From contig WRDW01000002.1 of NCBI GenBank assembly GCA_009779995.1, positions 1 through 64,000 on the forward strand: a DNA stretch of 64,000 nt, read 5' to 3'. A model generated the notes under the pieces. The model had not been told where the DNA came from and did not search any database. It saw nothing but the letters and a program-made list of their open reading frames with translations. This document shows positions 7,455-15,782 of the stretch, piece by piece; the first letter of the stretch is position 1; each line of letters opens with the position of its first letter. The DNA comes from Oscillospiraceae bacterium. Lineage in GTDB: Bacteria; Bacillota; Clostridia; Oscillospirales; Acutalibacteraceae. The position numbers were made by a program, and so were the translations under genes.

Positions 7455-9062
7455 ATGGCAATCGGCGAAAAGATCAAGAAGGCCATCGGCATCGAGGGCA
7501 ACGTGAAGGAGACCGTGCTGCCCATGATCAACTACGCCTCGAAGAACATCGGCGACGCGGCGCAGTCACAGGTCATCGGGGACCACTACCTGGCCTTCGT
7601 GACGTATGTGGAGGGGCTCTCCACGGGCACGGCCACGGTGCTCTCCTTCCTGCGCAGCATCTGGGACGCCGTGATCGACCCCTTCATCGGCTACGCGGTG
7701 GACCACACGCGCTCGCGCTTGGGCAAGCACAGGATCTGGGTTATCATCGCGGCGGCGCCCGTGTGCGCCTCCTTCGCGATGCGCTTCACCTCCTTCGGCC
7801 TATCGGGAAAGGAGGGCGCCACAAGCCAGCTGCTGGCCTACCACCTTTGCATCGGGCTGGTGTACGCCCTGTTCAACAGCATCCTGGATATCTCCCACAG
7901 CGCCATGCTGCCCACCCTGGCCCCGGGCTACTTCGAGCGCACGCAGTACATGTCCATGCAGTACATCATGAACTCCGTGGGCATGGTGCCCGCCAACCTG
8001 TTCGGCGCGGCGATGGTGGGCATCGTGAGCACGAAGGACTACGACCCCTCCATGCGCCCCACGCTGTTCAAGCTGGCCCTGGTGGTGGGCCTGGTGGGCG
8101 TGTTCCCCATCCTCTACAGCGGCATCGCCACCAAAGAGCCCAGCTCCAAAAACGACGTGTTTCCGCCGCTGAACGTGAAGGACTTCCTCCACGAATTCAA
8201 GCTTGTCCTAAAGAACCGGGCCTTCCGCCAATATTTCTCCATGACCTTCCTGTATCTCTTCGGCTCCTCGTTTTTCAGCGTATCCAAGCCCTTTTTCCTC
8301 CGGGAGGTGGCCAATCGCTGGGACCTGCGCAGCCAGCTGGACATCTACCGCGGCGGCGTGGAGATGCTGATGTTCCCCGTGAACTACGGCCTCACAAAAA
8401 AATTCGGCAAGCAGAAAAACGCGCTGATCACCCTGCCGCTGCTGTTCGTCAGCTTCTTCATCGGGATGCTTATCGCGCCCCAGGCGGCCGGGAGCCGGGC
8501 GGTGTCCGTCGTAATTATGCTCTTCGCCCGCGAAATTTTCTATATCATCGGCTACTCCGGCTACGGCTTCATGGTGAGCAACATCTACCCCGACGTCACC
8601 GACGTGGACGAGCTCATCACCGGCCGCCGCCGCGAGGCGACGATTTCCACCTTCAACTCCTTCGTGAAGACCATGACCAGCGGCTTCATGGCCTCCGTCG
8701 TCGGCATTCTGCTCGAGTGGTTCGGCGTGGCGCAGGATAGCTCGAAGGTCTTCCTGTTCGACGCACGGGCGAAGAACATCTATGGCGGCTTCACGCCCGC
8801 CTTTGGCCTGAAGGTCTCCAACGCCTTTTTGCCCGTGGTGTTCATGGGGCTCGCGCTGCTATCCCTGCGCAAATACAAGATGACCCGGCAGGACCACGAG
8901 CTGATCCGCCGGGTGATCGGGCAAAAGCACGAAACGGGCGAGGCCGGGGTGACCGACGCCGAGCGCGCCAAGCTGGAGGAGATCGCCGGGCAGCCCTGGG
9001 ACGCCATGTGGATTGGCGGCGCGGCGGTTGAGGTGGGCGAACACGCGGAGATCAGGTTCTAG
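7455..9062 (+). CDS. GPH/MFS_2-type sugar-cation symporter-like protein
   Basis: This is a multispanning membrane protein of about 12 helices. It has features of the glycoside-pentoside-hexuronide family: early SIWDAVIDPFIGYAVDHTRSRLGKHR, matching the D-x3-P-x-G-x3-D-x-T-x-SRxGK signature, and a second half with MLPTLAPGYFERTQYMSMQ. Such carriers import glycosides or sugars with Na+ or H+. Length is 535 aa with a cytoplasmic acidic tail. The ATG at 7455 has GGGGG seven bases upstream; the ORF extension to 7317 runs through the repeat and is not used. Two related carriers are at 17340 and 39730. The substrate cannot be deduced. Confidence 0.85.
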   Translation: MAIGEKIKKAIGIEGNVKETVLPMINYASKNIGDAAQSQVIGDHYLAFVTYVEGLSTGTATVLSFLRSIWDAVIDPFIGYAVDHTRSRLGKHRIWVIIAAAPVCASFAMRFTSFGLSGKEGATSQLLAYHLCIGLVYALFNSILDISHSAMLPTLAPGYFERTQYMSMQYIMNSVGMVPANLFGAAMVGIVSTKDYDPSMRPTLFKLALVVGLVGVFPILYSGIATKEPSSKNDVFPPLNVKDFLHEFKLVLKNRAFRQYFSMTFLYLFGSSFFSVSKPFFLREVANRWDLRSQLDIYRGGVEMLMFPVNYGLTKKFGKQKNALITLPLLFVSFFIGMLIAPQAAGSRAVSVVIMLFAREIFYIIGYSGYGFMVSNIYPDVTDVDELITGRRREATISTFNSFVKTMTSGFMASVVGILLEWFGVAQDSSKVFLFDARAKNIYGGFTPAFGLKVSNAFLPVVFMGLALLSLRKYKMTRQDHELIRRVIGQKHETGEAGVTDAERAKLEEIAGQPWDAMWIGGAAVEVGEHAEIRF

Positions 9063-9078
9063 GCGGCAGATGAAAGAC

Positions 9079-9106
9079 GCCGAGACGCACAGCCGTGCGT
9101 CTCGGC
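9079..9106. terminator. Family F hairpin between convergent genes (copy 1)
   Basis: A perfect 12-bp stem GCCGAGACGCAC/GTGCGTCTCGGC with loop AGCC lies between the ends of the transporter (+) and rpmF (-). The AGACGCAC core recurs at 22923, 36650 and 47161, always between convergent genes. It is a probable two-way terminator, although there is no long T tract. Confidence 0.65.
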
Positions 9107-9165
9107 ATCAACGGGCATGAAAAAAGCGGCGGCTTTCGTCACCGCTGTTTTCAGCAGAATTTATG

Positions 9166-9348
9166 TCACGCCTCTTCCTTGTGCACAACCTGCCTGCCCT
9201 TGTACATGCCGCACTCGGGGCAAACGCGGTGCGGAACCTTCAGCGCGCCGCAGCCGCACCTGTCCAGCGCGGGCGCCTTGAGCTTCCAGACGTTGTTGCG
9301 GCGTTTGTCGCGCCGGGCGTGAGAAACTCTCCTCTTCGGGACTGCCAT
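9166..9348 (-). CDS. rpmF: Ribosomal protein bL32
   Basis: This is a 60-aa protein of the large ribosomal subunit. It starts MAVPKRRVSHARRDKRR, the standard bL32 start, and has the zinc-ribbon cysteines CGCG and CPECGMYKGRQV. It lies directly downstream of the DUF177/YceD gene, the usual order in Bacillota and many other bacteria. The promoter is probably the one at 9964-9992 that also reads yceD. Confidence 0.97.
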   Translation of the reverse strand: MAVPKRRVSHARRDKRRNNVWKLKAPALDRCGCGALKVPHRVCPECGMYKGRQVVHKEEA

Positions 9349-9383
9349 GGTTTCACTCCTTGCTTGGTCTAACTATTACTATC

Positions 9384-9410
9384 GCGGGCGGCAATACTGC
9401 CGCCCCTACA
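9384..9410 (-). repeat. Family A repeat, minimal copy at the end of yceD
   Basis: GCGGGCGGCAATACTGCCGCCCCTACA is a short hairpin of the GGGCGGCA/TGCCGCCC-CTACA family. The CTA of its CTACA end supplies the TAG stop of yceD on the minus strand. Other copies are at 15.7, 44.9, 46.5, 50.2 and 60.1 kb. Confidence 0.75.
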
Positions 9411-9924
9411 GCAATTCCTGCAATGCGGCCCAACCGGGGCCCCCGGCGAATCCGGAGGATTCGTTGGTGTGGAAGCTCGGGCCGCCCTCGGGCCTGCATT
9501 GGCACGGGCCCTCGTTCAGGTTCGCGCCGCAGCGCCGGCACAGCCCCGCGCAGTCCGGCCTGCACAGCATTTTGGGCGGCAGGGAGAGCACGATGTCCTC
9601 CCAGGCCAGGGTATCGGGCGAGAAGCGGGTATCCTCCAGCAAAATGAGCTCGTCGCTGTCCTCGCGGTTGCGGCTGAGCACCAGGGTGTGCGCCAGGGGA
9701 ACCCGCGCGCGGTACTCGAAGCTTTCGGCGCAGCGGTCGCACCGGACGTCAAGCACAATGGACGCGCCGCCCTCCAGGGTGACAATGCCCGCGCGGTTTT
9801 TCACCTGCCCGGCGACGCGCGGCGACGCCGCGAAAGGCAGCAGCCCCCCGAAGCCCTCCAGGGCATAATCAAAAGGCAGGGAAAGCCCCGGGGTATTGAA
9901 AACGGACTCAAGCTCGAGGAACAT
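9406..9924 (-). CDS. yceD: DUF177/YceD family protein
   Basis: This is the conserved partner of rpmF. The family is linked to 23S rRNA and ribosome biogenesis, but its biochemical role is not settled. The 172-aa protein starts MFLELESVFNTPGL and has the central Cys pair CDRCAESFEY. The C-terminal zinc-like cluster CRPDCAGLCRRCGANLNEG is typical. The ATG at 9924 has GGGGAGG five bases upstream. The ORF track runs on to 10251 through the promoter and the next gene, which I reject. The extreme C-terminus (about AALQELL-stop) abuts a family A repeat. Confidence 0.9.
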   Translation of the reverse strand: MFLELESVFNTPGLSLPFDYALEGFGGLLPFAASPRVAGQVKNRAGIVTLEGGASIVLDVRCDRCAESFEYRARVPLAHTLVLSRNREDSDELILLEDTRFSPDTLAWEDIVLSLPPKMLCRPDCAGLCRRCGANLNEGPCQCRPEGGPSFHTNESSGFAGGPGWAALQELL

Positions 9925-9963
9925 AGCGCCTCCCCGTCCGGCCGGGCCGAACACACGAAGAAT

Positions 9964-9992
9964 AGTATACGCGCATTCGCGGGAATTGTCAA
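9964..9992 (-). promoter_or_regulatory. Sigma-A promoter of yceD-rpmF
   Basis: On the minus strand TTGACA (9992-9987) is separated by 17 bases from TATACT (9969-9964). It lies about 40 bases before the yceD ATG and is almost consensus. Confidence 0.85.
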
Positions 9993-10010
9993 GTTTTTTT
10001 TTGCGTGCTA

Positions 10011-10039
10011 TTGCTTTTTTGCGCGATATGAGGTATAAT
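10011..10039 (+). promoter_or_regulatory. Sigma-A promoter of the XRE-cupin gene
   Basis: TTGCTT (10011) is followed after 17 bases by TATAAT (10034), 33 bases before the ATG. It is divergent from the yceD promoter 19 bases away. Confidence 0.8.
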
Positions 10040-10072
10040 GCATACCAATCTTCGCTTAAGGGAGACGCCAAA

Positions 10073-10633
10073 ATGACATCCGAAGAAAAAGACACGAGGC
10101 AGATCGCCGGCAGGCTCAGGGAGATCCGCGAGGTCAGCGATTTTTCCGTGGACGAAATCGCCGCGCGCCTGCAGATTCCAACGGCGCAATACCTGGCATA
10201 CGAGGTGGACGGGGACAACATCCCCATCAGCGTACTGTATTCCCTGGCCAACGCCTACGGCGTGGACATCACCGAGCTGCTCACGGGGCGTTCCCCGCGC
10301 CTGAGCAACTACTGCGTGGTGAAGCGGGGGCAGTCCACCGGCGTGGACCGCTACCCCGGCTACCACTTCGAGTCCCTGGCCTACAACTTCAAGCGCCGCA
10401 TCATGGAGCCGCTGATGGTCACCGTGGAGCCCGACGAGAAAGAGACGGCTCTTGTTTCCCATGCGGGGCAGGAGTTTAATCTTGTCATAGAGGGCAGGGT
10501 GTCCGTGCTTATCGACGGCGAGGAGATCGAGCTCCAGGCCGGGGAGTGCATCTACTTCGACCCGACCTTGCCCCACGGCCAGAAGGCCGCGTGCGGCAGG
10601 GCGGCGAAGTTTTTGACGGTGATCGCGGAGTAG
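10073..10633 (+). CDS. XRE-family regulator with C-terminal cupin domain
   Basis: Residues 10-70 form a helix-turn-helix (IAGRLREIREVSDFSVDEIAARL ... PISVLYSLANAYGVDITELL). Residues 110-186 form a cupin barrel (HAGQEFNLVIEGRVSVLIDGEEIEL ... FDPTLPHGQKA). Proteins of this build regulate small-molecule metabolism by binding an effector in the cupin. It is 186 aa, starts at the ATG after GGGAGACGCC, and precedes an AMP-forming acyl-CoA synthetase in the same orientation. This pairing is common in Bacillota, so the synthetase is the likely target. A 108-bp repeat now lies between the two. Confidence 0.9.
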   Translation: MTSEEKDTRQIAGRLREIREVSDFSVDEIAARLQIPTAQYLAYEVDGDNIPISVLYSLANAYGVDITELLTGRSPRLSNYCVVKRGQSTGVDRYPGYHFESLAYNFKRRIMEPLMVTVEPDEKETALVSHAGQEFNLVIEGRVSVLIDGEEIELQAGECIYFDPTLPHGQKAACGRAAKFLTVIAE

Positions 10634-10654
10634 GTGAGCTCCGCCGATAGCGCC

Positions 10655-10762
10655 CGGCGGGGCAATGCCTCGCCCTGCGAGGGTTCCGCCAATGGCGGAT
10701 GCGGATCGTGGGCGGGATTCGCCATTGGCGAAACGCTGGTAGGGCGAGGCATTGCCCCGCCG
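10655..10762 (+). repeat. Family E palindromic element
   Basis: The ends are a perfect 22-bp inverted repeat, CGGCGGGGCAATGCCTCGCCCT and AGGGCGAGGCATTGCCCCGCCG. A second inner inverted repeat is formed by CCGCCAATGGCG/CGCCATTGGCG. It sits between the regulator and the synthetase gene. Only one copy was seen in the window. There is no ORF, so it resembles a small non-autonomous (MITE-like) element. Confidence 0.75.
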
Positions 10763-10793
10763 CTGACTTAACTACACGAAAGGATTGATACCT

Positions 10794-12452
10794 ATGCTTC
10801 TAAATAAATACCTCGAACGATCAGACTTCACCTCCTACGAGGATTTCAAGCAAAATTACAGGCTCAACATCCCGGAGAACTTCAACTTCGGCTTCGACGT
10901 CGTGGACGCCTGGGCGGAAACCGACCCGGAAAAGAAGGCCCTGGTGTGGTGCAACGACCATGGCGGCGAAAAAATCCTCACGTTTGCCGAAACGAAAGCC
11001 CTCAGCAACCGGGCCGCGAATTTCTTTACCGGCCTGGGGATTGTGAAGGGCGACAGGGTGCTGCTGATCCTCAGCCAGCGCTGGCAATACTGGCCCTGCG
11101 CCGTGGCCCTGCACAAGCTCGGCGCGATATTGATCCCCGCCTCCGTCCAGCTGACCGCGAAAGACGTGAAATACCGCTGCAACGCCGCCGGGGTGAAGGC
11201 GGTTTTGGCGATTGACGACGCCTATGTCATGGAACAGATCGAGCAGGCCCTGCCGGAATGCGCTTCGATTGAGCACAAGATGATTGTCGGGGAGGACAGA
11301 GAGGGTTGGCTCAACTACGATGCCGAAATCGCGAAATGCTCTGACAGGTTCGCGCGCCCCACGGGCGACGCCGCCACCCACAACCGCGAGATTTTTCTGA
11401 CCTACTTCACCAGCGGGACCACGGGGATGCCCAAGATGGTGGCCCACAACCACATCCACCCCCTGGGGCATATTTTGACTGCCCAATACTGGCAGCGCGC
11501 GCGGGACGGCGGCCTGCACTTCACCGTGCTCGCGGATTCCGGCTGGGCGAAGTTCGGCTGGGGGAAAATTTACGGCCAGTGGCTGTGCGGCGCGGCGGTG
11601 TTCGCCTACGACATGGACAGGTTCGTGCCGAAGCGCCTGCTGGATAAAGTAGTGCAATACAAGCCCGACACCTTCTGCGCGCCGCCCACCATGTTCCGGT
11701 TCATGATCCAGGAGGACCTGTCGCAATATGACTTGCGCTTCATCCGGCACTGTTCCACGGCCGGGGAGCCGCTTAACCCCGAGGTGTACAACAAGTGGAA
11801 GGAGCTCACGGGTTTGGATCTCTGCGAGGGCTTCGGGCAGACCGAGGGCCCCGTGCTGCTGGCCAACTTCGAGGGCTTCACCCCGAAGCCCGGCTCCATG
11901 GGCAAGCCCTCGCCCGATTACGACATCGACATCGTGGACGGCGAGGGGCGCTCCTGCGGCGTGGGCGAGGAGGGCGAGCTGGTGGTGCGGGGTATCGACA
12001 AGTACATGCCCGCCGGGCTCTTCGTGGAGGTCTACGGCGACCCGGAGGCGACAAAGCGCATCCTGGGCGGGGCGCTGTACCGCACCGGGGACATCGCCTG
12101 GCGGGACAGCAAGGGCTACTACTGGTTCGTGGGGCGCGGCGACGACATGATCAAGTGCTCGGGCTATAGAATTGGCCCGTTCGAGGTGGAAAGCGCCCTG
12201 ATGGAGCACCCCGCCGTGGTGGAGTGCGCCATCACCGGCGCGCCCGACCCCATACGCGGCCAGGTGGTGAAGGCGACCCTTGTGCTGGCGAAGGGCTTTA
12301 CGCCGGGCGACGCGCTTGTGAAGGAGCTGCAGGACCACGTGAAGAGGGTGACGGCGCCATTCAAATACCCCCGCGTCATCGAATTCGTGGACGCGCTGCC
12401 CAAGACCGCCAGCGGAAAAATCCGGCGGGTGGAGATACGGGAAAAGGGATAA
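10794..12452 (+). CDS. AMP-forming acyl-CoA synthetase (acetyl/medium-chain type)
   Basis: This is an ANL-superfamily enzyme that activates a carboxylic acid via acyl-AMP to acyl-CoA. It has the P-loop-like YFTSGTTGMPKM, the motif GFGQTEGP, the hinge region YRTGDIAWRDSKGYYWFVGRGDD and the C-terminal lysine motif PKTASGKIRRVE. The 552-aa length fits acetyl-CoA synthetase-like and medium-chain enzymes. The ATG at 10794 is preceded by GAAAGG; the two upstream in-frame codons (MIP) belong to a weak TTG start. A strong terminator follows. The probable regulator is the XRE-cupin gene upstream. The exact acid substrate is not deducible. Confidence 0.92.
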   Translation: MLLNKYLERSDFTSYEDFKQNYRLNIPENFNFGFDVVDAWAETDPEKKALVWCNDHGGEKILTFAETKALSNRAANFFTGLGIVKGDRVLLILSQRWQYWPCAVALHKLGAILIPASVQLTAKDVKYRCNAAGVKAVLAIDDAYVMEQIEQALPECASIEHKMIVGEDREGWLNYDAEIAKCSDRFARPTGDAATHNREIFLTYFTSGTTGMPKMVAHNHIHPLGHILTAQYWQRARDGGLHFTVLADSGWAKFGWGKIYGQWLCGAAVFAYDMDRFVPKRLLDKVVQYKPDTFCAPPTMFRFMIQEDLSQYDLRFIRHCSTAGEPLNPEVYNKWKELTGLDLCEGFGQTEGPVLLANFEGFTPKPGSMGKPSPDYDIDIVDGEGRSCGVGEEGELVVRGIDKYMPAGLFVEVYGDPEATKRILGGALYRTGDIAWRDSKGYYWFVGRGDDMIKCSGYRIGPFEVESALMEHPAVVECAITGAPDPIRGQVVKATLVLAKGFTPGDALVKELQDHVKRVTAPFKYPRVIEFVDALPKTASGKIRRVEIREKG

Positions 12453-12503
12453 AATTGCCCGCAATTTGTCAGCCCGACAAAAAAATAAAGCGATAAACCG
12501 TTA

Positions 12504-12536
12504 AACCTCCCGGCTTTCAAAAGCTGGGAGGTTTTT
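12504..12536 (+). terminator. Rho-independent terminator after the acyl-CoA synthetase
   Basis: AACCTCCCGGCTT, loop TCAA, AAGCTGGGAGGTT, then a run of T. This is a near-perfect 13-bp stem with the typical U tail. Confidence 0.9.
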
Positions 12537-12611
12537 CCCTTGTCAATTTCCATAATTTGTGCATTGCCGCGCGTTGCCTAGAACAATATGGGTTTAAAAC
12601 TTCCAATTCCC

Positions 12612-12640
12612 TTGACACCCCGGCGCAAACCCTTTATAGT
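12612..12640 (+). promoter_or_regulatory. Sigma-A promoter of the pilin gene
   Basis: TTGACA (12612) and TATAGT (12635) are separated by 17 bases. The expected leader is about 80 bases, with an AAGAGGTAACAG ribosome region before the ATG at 12727. Confidence 0.8.
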
Positions 12641-12726
12641 AGCACCAGCGGCGCAGGGGAGCGCCTGACGAAATTTTTGCACGGAGCAAAAGACAAAAGA
12701 GAGAAAGAAAGAGGTAACAGGCACAA

Positions 12727-14850
12727 ATGAAAACGGAAAAGAAAGCAAGGCTACTGGCGATCCTCCTGGCGGTGCTCTTGGGGGCGAGCATGTTCGCGCC
12801 CCTGATGGCGCAGGCGGCCCCCCCCGACGACGGCGGCAAGCTCACCATCCACAAGTTCATCATGAAGGACCTGCGCGACGCCCTGGACCCCAACGACGGC
12901 AATGTCCTGGACGGCACGAGGCAGGCGCAGCTCGACGCGCTCATCGCTGCGGGCAAGGCGGCCCCGCTGGGCGGCGTCGTGTTCAAGGTGTATAAACTCG
13001 ACCTGTCCAGCTTCATCACGAGCACCAGCGCACCCGTGGACAACCCGAACCCAACCGACGGCCCCTGGGGGAGCCTGGGCGCGAACCCAGACTGGGAGGA
13101 CATCATCAAGGCGTTTGAAAGCGTGGCCTTCTCGCTGGACAATTACCTAGAACCCACGAAGATTGCACTGACCAGCGCCACAGGCGCCGCCGGCACCCTC
13201 TACAACTTCGCCCTGGTGATGGAAGCCGGCAAGGCCAAGGTCTTTGACGAAGTCACCACCAGCCTCACGGCCCCCGTCGGCGTGGTCACGACCAAGCAGC
13301 TGGAGAAGGGCTTCTACCTGGTGGTGGAGCAGCCCGGCCCCGTCGTGGGTAGCAACGGCTGTGTGGCCTCCATGTCCTTCCCCTTCATCGCGGCCGTACC
13401 CATGACCAACCCCACCGGCGACGGCTGGATCGAAAACGTGAACTGCTACCCGAAGAACGGCGACATCAACACCGAAAAATCGGTCGACCGCAACGCCGTG
13501 TACGTGGGCGAAAAGAAGACATGGACCATCAACGTGTCCGTGCCCCAGGACATCATGCACTACGAGCAGTTCTTCCTCACGGACGTGCTGGACGACGCCC
13601 TGAACTTCGTGCCGGGCAGCCTGAAGATCTATGCCCTGCCCGAAAAGGACGCGCTCAACAGCGCCGGCAGGATGATCCCCGTGGGCAGCGCCCCCATCCC
13701 CAACTACCGTGAGAGCCATAACGCCGCAACCAACGAGCTGATGGTGGAGTTCATCGTGGGCATCTTCGGCAAAGACTCGCTGGGCCGCGACACCGCCTCC
13801 TACACCGTGGACGGCCGCAACTGGCTGTTCGGCGACTTCAACGGCGACGGCAAAATTGCCGCCGAAGACAACGAATTCGTCATCAAATACATCCGCTTCG
13901 AGTTCGAGACCACGGTCAACGAGAAGATCCTCGACCGCCTGCATGCGTCCTATGCGCTGAACAATAAAGCGGACATCAACTTCAGGCACAGGTACGACAA
14001 CACGGGCCGCAAGCGCGAGAGCAACGGGATCGATCTCCATACAGCGGCGCTGATCTTCAACAAAATCAACGCGCACACCGGCGCGCAGCTCCCCGGCGCC
14101 GGCTTCCAGATCGCCACCACCGACGCCAAGGCCAGGGCGGGCCAGTTCCTGCGCAGGGTGCAGCACTGGGTATGCCTCGGCAAAACCCTGGCAGGGGCGG
14201 AGATCTACAGGCAGGTGTGGTCTATCCTTGACGTCGACGACGCGAACGGCTACACCTCCAGCGTCGGCTCCTTCACCTTCACCGGCGGCGTACCGAACGC
14301 CGATGGCACTCTGCCGGCAGGCGTCACCGCCGTACCCACCGCCGCGCTCACCTACGCCGCCAACGGCATCGTCTGGGAGGAGTTCAGCGTTCTGCACGAC
14401 GCCGACCCGGCGTCCACCTCCGTGGCCCAGGATTCCCTCCTCCCCCCGACGATGAAGAACGACTACAACTTCACCGGCTGGCCGGACTTCACCGCCAAGG
14501 CGGCGAACAAGGCCATCGTGCGCTTCGAGGGCATCAAGGAGTTCAACGGCAATTTCACCGACCCGAAGGGTAACGAGGACTACCGCTCCTACTACATCGT
14601 GGAGACCAAGGCCCCCGAAAGCTTCAACCTGCTGCTTGACCCGATCCGCATCACCTACAGCGCCACCGTCTCCACCGAGGAAAACTGGTACACCCTGGAC
14701 GGCGGCGCAGTGAACAACACCAACACCTTCATCCTGCCCCGCACCGGCGGCACCGGCACCATCCTGTTCACGGCCGGCGGCATCTCGCTGATCGGCGTGG
14801 CGGCTGTGTTGCTCCTGCTGGGCGCGAGAAGAAAAAAAGCAAAAGGCTGA
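12727..14850 (+). CDS. Sortase-dependent pilus backbone protein (SpaA/FimA-like)
   Basis: This is a secreted, cell-wall-linked pilin of 707 aa. An N-terminal signal peptide (KARLLAILLAVLLGASMFAPLMAQA) is followed by Ig-like isopeptide domains. The polymerisation motif WIENVNCYPKN is at about residues 235-245, and the E-box YYIVETKAPESFNLL is near residue 640. The C-terminus has the sorting signal LPRTGG, a membrane helix and RRKKAKG. The Lys in YPKN would join to the LPRT threonine of the next subunit, and the E-box Glu supports an isopeptide bond. An unusual loop, DFNGDGKIAAED near residue 372, has the spacing of an EF-hand/dockerin calcium site. No sortase or minor pilin gene is in the window. 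The gene has its own promoter and terminator. Confidence 0.92.
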   Translation: MKTEKKARLLAILLAVLLGASMFAPLMAQAAPPDDGGKLTIHKFIMKDLRDALDPNDGNVLDGTRQAQLDALIAAGKAAPLGGVVFKVYKLDLSSFITSTSAPVDNPNPTDGPWGSLGANPDWEDIIKAFESVAFSLDNYLEPTKIALTSATGAAGTLYNFALVMEAGKAKVFDEVTTSLTAPVGVVTTKQLEKGFYLVVEQPGPVVGSNGCVASMSFPFIAAVPMTNPTGDGWIENVNCYPKNGDINTEKSVDRNAVYVGEKKTWTINVSVPQDIMHYEQFFLTDVLDDALNFVPGSLKIYALPEKDALNSAGRMIPVGSAPIPNYRESHNAATNELMVEFIVGIFGKDSLGRDTASYTVDGRNWLFGDFNGDGKIAAEDNEFVIKYIRFEFETTVNEKILDRLHASYALNNKADINFRHRYDNTGRKRESNGIDLHTAALIFNKINAHTGAQLPGAGFQIATTDAKARAGQFLRRVQHWVCLGKTLAGAEIYRQVWSILDVDDANGYTSSVGSFTFTGGVPNADGTLPAGVTAVPTAALTYAANGIVWEEFSVLHDADPASTSVAQDSLLPPTMKNDYNFTGWPDFTAKAANKAIVRFEGIKEFNGNFTDPKGNEDYRSYYIVETKAPESFNLLLDPIRITYSATVSTEENWYTLDGGAVNNTNTFILPRTGGTGTILFTAGGISLIGVAAVLLLLGARRKKAKG

Positions 14851-14917
14851 GAACGCCGCGTAACCCTGCGTAAGCGCGGTCTGCGCGACCGAGAGCAAAA
14901 CCAAGGCAGAACAAATG

Positions 14918-14943
14918 GCCCGCCGGGCAGACGCCCGGCGGGC
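14918..14943 (+). terminator. GC-rich hairpin after the pilin gene
   Basis: A perfect 11-bp stem GCCCGCCGGGC/GCCCGGCGGGC with loop AGAC lies 68 bases past the stop and is followed by a T-rich stretch (TTGTTTT). It is a likely terminator. Confidence 0.7.
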
Positions 14944-15034
14944 TGGTGCGTTGTTTTGCCGCTCTATAGCAAGTTGCCGCTGTGCCTCTGCCGCCGGGGG
15001 CGGTCAGCCGCTCTCGGAGGCAATCATACAACCC

Positions 15035-15598
15035 TCACAACGGCCAAGCCGCGCGCTCGTCCCTGTTCACCAGGAAGGCGCGCTTCGCAAGCCCGGCCAG
15101 GGGGGCGTCCCGGAGGGAATCCGAGTAGAACTCCTCTATGTCCACCGAGCCGAAGGCCTCCCGCAGGCGGCGCAGCTTCTCCGGGCCGTAGCAGTCCGGG
15201 CCGATGAGGCGGCCCGTGCGCGGGTCCACGCGGGTGGCCACCAGGCGGATGCCCAGCCGCGCGCAGATGGGCCGCAGCAAAAACTCCGCCGAATCGGACA
15301 CGACGATGTCGTCAGGCCGCTTCTGCGCCAGATACCAGGGCCGCAGCAGGGTCTCGGCGTGGGCGTCCCAAAACAGGCGCACCTCCTCCTCCCAGTCCGG
15401 CAGGTCTTTCATGAAGAGATAAAACTCCGCCTTGAAGGGCTCGCCGCTCTCCCGGAAGACGCGGTGGCGGACGGCCTCCCGGCCGATGCGCGGCAGGTAA
15501 CGCCGCAGGCGGGGATGGCGCTTCATGCAAAACGTGACGAAGGTGATCCCCGCGTTGGGATAGACAATCGTCTCGTCGAAGTCATAGACATTGGGCAT
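15035..15598 (-). CDS. HAD-superfamily phosphatase (subfamily IB-like)
   Basis: This is a 187-aa HAD hydrolase. Motif I is DFDETI at the extreme N-terminus (nucleophile and acid Asp), motif II is VVSDS, the motif III region is GPEKLRRLREAFG and motif IV is FYSDSLRDAPLAGLA. The helical cap between residues 20 and 85 is typical of PSPase-like IB members. It would dephosphorylate a small metabolite or a lipid-linked phosphate. It is divergent from the metallophosphatase gene and has its own promoter (15630-15658). The pairing of two phosphatases is suggestive but may be chance. Confidence 0.88.
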   Translation of the reverse strand: MPNVYDFDETIVYPNAGITFVTFCMKRHPRLRRYLPRIGREAVRHRVFRESGEPFKAEFYLFMKDLPDWEEEVRLFWDAHAETLLRPWYLAQKRPDDIVVSDSAEFLLRPICARLGIRLVATRVDPRTGRLIGPDCYGPEKLRRLREAFGSVDIEEFYSDSLRDAPLAGLAKRAFLVNRDERAAWPL

Positions 15599-15629
15599 TA
15601 TGATGGCCTTTCATGCATCGAATAGGGAC

Positions 15630-15658
15630 ATTATACACGATTTTTTGGCGCTTGTCCA
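15630..15658 (-). promoter_or_regulatory. Promoter of the HAD phosphatase gene
   Basis: On the minus strand TGGACA (15658-15653), a 17-base spacer, then TATAAT (15635-15630). Confidence 0.75.
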
Positions 15659-15667
15659 GCGAAAGGC

Positions 15668-15695
15668 TTGACTTTTTCCAGGGTTTTGGTATACT
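15668..15695 (+). promoter_or_regulatory. Promoter of the metallophosphatase gene
   Basis: TTGACT (15668), a 16-base spacer, then TATACT (15690). The promoter is divergent from the HAD promoter, and a family A repeat lies in its transcribed leader. Confidence 0.7.
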
Positions 15696-15707
15696 TGATG
15701 TAATATC

Positions 15708-15771
15708 ATGCGGGTGGCTGTGGGCAGCCGCCCCTACATAAAAGCGGGTGGCAAGAATGCCACCCCTACAG
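15708..15771 (+). repeat. Family A repeat copy 2
   Basis: GCGGGTGGCTGTGGGCAGCCGCCCCTACA is followed by GCGGGTGGCAAGAATGCCACCCCTACA. These are two tandem hairpin units of the family, forming most of the untranslated leader of the metallophosphatase. Confidence 0.75.
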
Positions 15772-15782
15772 GACACAACTCT

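Noticed and set aside
13147-14904. 585-aa ORF on the minus strand opposite the pilin gene
   Set aside because: It is a shadow of the pilin coding frame, Val/Gly/Asp/His rich without any recognisable domain.
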